Below are positions 23,588 to 24,760 of a stretch of DNA of 24,760 nucleotides, in pieces; within the stretch, counting starts at the first letter, position 1, and every line of letters starts with the position of its first letter. The notes under the pieces are model-generated. The model did not search any database. It was not told the origin of the DNA and saw nothing but the letters and a program-made list of their open reading frames with translations. The stretch is from Euryarchaeota archaeon SCGC AAA252-I15. Its GTDB lineage: Archaea > Altiarchaeota > Altiarchaeia > IMC4 > SCGC-AAA252-I15. A program made the translations under genes and the position numbers. The stretch covers positions 1 through 24,760 of the forward strand of contig AQSC01000056.1 in assembly GCA_000402775.1 (NCBI GenBank). Reading direction: 5' to 3'.

Positions 23588-23599
23588 ATATCTCGATAT
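23588..23599. promoter_or_regulatory. ATAT(A/C)TCGA(T/C)AT motif, copy 3
   Basis: ATATCTCGATAT lies in the 84-base gap between the GH15 gene and the convergent DJ-1/PfpI gene. Because the neighbouring genes end here, a promoter role is doubtful; it may belong to transcript 3' ends or be AT-rich chance. Confidence 0.2.
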
Positions 23600-23620
23600 A
23601 CTTATATATTGACATATTAT

Positions 23621-24139
23621 TTATCCTAGCACTTCGAGGACGGCTTCTGCGAATTCGCCTGCTGCTTGGGGTCCGTTGGCCGTGATGATGTTCCCGTCAA
23701 CTGTGACGGAATCGCCCGTGAATTGAACGCCTGCTTTTTCAAAGGCTACCAGGGTGCCTTCACCCTCAAACACAGTCGCATTCTTCCCTGACAAGAGACC
23801 TGCGTTTGCGAGAGTGACAGGTGCGATGCAGATGGCAGACACAATTTTCCCCTGCTCAATAAATTCTCGTGCAAGAGAGTGGACGACAGGATCATCCCAA
23901 TACACCCTGGATCCTCCTCCGCCAACGAAGACGACGGCGTCAAAATCGTCCGACGAAACTTCAGAGTATTCAGCGTCAACGGAAACCACGCCACCCAACA
24001 TCCCGTAAGCTGTAGACACGCCTTTAGACGCGACCGTCACGGAGGCTCCAGCCACCTCAAAAGCCGCTTTGGAGGCAAACAACTCCTCGTCCCGAAAGTT
24101 TTGCGGGGCGACGACCATGAGAATTCTTTTACCTGACAT
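23621..24139 (-). CDS. DJ-1/PfpI family protein
   Basis: This is a 172-aa member of the class I glutamine amidotransferase-like superfamily (protease, deglycase or chaperone activities are described for relatives). The nucleophile elbow is AICIAPVTLANAG with C104. The conserved acidic residue that tunes the Cys is in FRDEELFAS (E18/E19), and FVGGGGSRVYWDD is the oxyanion-side loop. The ATG at 24139 is preferred over a GTG five codons upstream because GAGGTGGTG precedes it as a ribosome binding site and TTTAATAAAATATTG lies further upstream. It stands alone between AT-rich gaps. Confidence 0.9.
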   Translation of the reverse strand: MSGKRILMVVAPQNFRDEELFASKAAFEVAGASVTVASKGVSTAYGMLGGVVSVDAEYSEVSSDDFDAVVFVGGGGSRVYWDDPVVHSLAREFIEQGKIVSAICIAPVTLANAGLLSGKNATVFEGEGTLVAFEKAGVQFTGDSVTVDGNIITANGPQAAGEFAEAVLEVLG

Positions 24140-24397
24140 TTTGCACCACCTCACTCAATATTTTATTAAAGTTCATATTTAATTAGAGTAGTTTAAGCCC
24201 CGCACCCGCGGCTTGTCAAATGCGGTTGCATGCACCCGACGATCGTACTCAAAGAGTGGAAAAAGGATTGCGTGCTCCCGTTATGCACCGGACCTTAAGG
24301 ATTAGAGCTTAAAGAAAACTCTAGGATTTCAAAACTTTTTGTGCTGGAGTAGCGGGAATGTATTTTAAATAATGTAGTGCACGTAATATTAACCAAG
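24140..24397. other. Intergenic region with a GC-rich core
   Basis: The flanks carry the two divergent promoters: AT-rich boxes before the PfpI gene, and TATTTTAAATAATG at 24361-24374 about 30 bases before the small zinc-protein ATG. The core (about 24195-24300) is GC-richer. It has an imperfect hairpin, GCACCCGC/GCGGTTGC (24202-24229), and the similar words TGCATGCACCCG and TTATGCACCGG. No tRNA, C/D-box or convincing reading frame is found, so an RNA gene is possible but unproven. Confidence 0.4.
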
Positions 24398-24526
24398 ATG
24401 GAGAACATGCAAAACTGTGAGCACGGGAAAGATGATAAGTGCGATCACCCTGAGATGGGTGGGGGAGTTAAGGGTATGCGGGAGTGGTTTTGCACTATCT
24501 GCGAATATTTCACACGGAAGAAATAA
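24398..24526 (+). CDS. Small putative zinc-binding protein (42 aa)
   Basis: The frame reads MENMQNCEHGKDDKCDHPEM to start and ends REWFCTICEYFTRKK. It has CxH and CxH pairs (NCEH, KCDH) and a CTIC knuckle, enough ligands for one or two zinc ions. The TATA-like TTTAAAT about 30 bases upstream suggests a leaderless message starting at the ATG. No family is recognised; it could equally begin at the second ATG, three codons in. Proteins of this size with paired Cys often bind nucleic acid or act as small regulators. Confidence 0.6.
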   Translation: MENMQNCEHGKDDKCDHPEMGGGVKGMREWFCTICEYFTRKK

Positions 24527-24538
24527 GAAAATCCCTTG

Positions 24539-24760
24539 TTAGCCCCCCATTATCTTGTACACCACGTCATTCGGTCGGACCCTGTCTGGAACCTTAATTC
24601 CAACAGACTGACCCTTCACTGCTTTTTCAATCGACTTCCTATTAATCTGCAGGGAATCCACAGTAAAGGTCAAGTCGGTAGTAGCCCCCAGGATATTTAT
24701 TTCATCACCTACTGAAAGACCCCCCACTTCAAGTTTTATCGCCGCAACCCCAACATTCGA
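24539..24760 (-). CDS. EF-Tu domain 2-like protein, 5' end beyond window
   Basis: Only the C-terminal 73 residues are present; the frame is open to the window edge. SNVGVAAIKLEVGGLSVGDE, INILGATTDLTFTVDSLQIN and GQSVGIKVPDRVRPNDVVYK follow the domain 2 beta-barrel of EF-Tu/EF-1A. Archaea have short stand-alone proteins of about 80-110 residues with this fold, usually annotated translation elongation factor-like, and the spacing fits one of these. The function is not established. Confidence 0.75.
   Translation of the reverse strand, partial: SNVGVAAIKLEVGGLSVGDEINILGATTDLTFTVDSLQINRKSIEKAVKGQSVGIKVPDRVRPNDVVYKIMGG

Noticed and set aside
24190..24320. Possible short coding frames on both strands in the GC-rich intergenic core
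   Set aside because: The frames of about 35 codons lack starts, ribosome binding sites and recognisable motifs.
24430..24452. C/D-box-like GATGATAA...CTGAG sequence
   Set aside because: It lies inside the small Cys/His coding frame, with poor box C and no C'/D' pair.

Overview
The window is archaeal. The evidence is the archaeal-type CO dehydrogenase/acetyl-CoA synthase (CODH/ACS) genes cdhA, C, D and E, a tungsten/molybdenum formylmethanofuran dehydrogenase (fwd), a prepilin with a class III signal peptide (KGQSSIEYL), TATA boxes about 25-30 bases before many start codons, and few leaders. An archaeal Wood-Ljungdahl pathway without methanogenesis genes in view, together with KGQSSIEYL-type pilins, makes me think of Altiarchaeota or a neighbouring lineage. 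That assignment is inference.

Layout. (1) 1-7631 is a mixed region: a membrane-anchored protein of unknown function, a broken histone-deacetylase-family fragment, a membrane-anchored FKBP prolyl isomerase, hisS with a one-base frameshift, a palindrome-rich intergenic element, a GNAT acetyltransferase, a DUF2723 membrane protein with TPR repeats, a pilin-like protein, and a CooC-type ATPase. A perfect 75-bp inverted repeat joins the window start to 4264-4338 and carries the acetyltransferase upstream region plus its first 12 codons. (2) 7853-21902 is one co-directional run of 15 genes with overlaps or gaps of at most 14 bases: cooT, cdhA, cdhC, a 74-aa orf, cooC, cdhD, cdhE, a multi-cluster ferredoxin, fwdA, fwdC, fwdB, fwdD, a polytopic membrane protein, a THEP1-like NTPase and fdhD. 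(3) 21903-24760 is AT-rich and mixed: a small two-helix membrane protein, a single-domain GH15 glucoamylase-like protein, a DJ-1/PfpI protein, a 42-aa putative zinc protein and the 3' end of an EF-Tu-domain-2-like gene.

How the genes work together. Fwd fixes CO2 as formylmethanofuran, the first step of the methyl branch. CdhA reduces CO2 to CO, CdhD/CdhE carry the methyl group on a corrinoid, and CdhC condenses methyl, CO and CoA to acetyl-CoA. CooC and CooT supply nickel-insertion functions. FdhD is expected to sulfurate the Mo/W-pterin cofactor of FwdB. The ferredoxin encoded between the two blocks is a natural electron link. The methyl-branch enzymes between formyl and methyl (ftr, mch, mtd, mer) and the CODH epsilon gene cdhB are not in the window.

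Most notable: a winged-helix segment lies between the two ferredoxin motifs of CdhA, and a second helix-turn-helix-like module forms the CdhC C-terminus. Three G-homopolymer tracts also look one G too long (hisS, the THEP1-like gene, and probably the first gene), which could be sequencing error, real decay or slipped-strand variation.
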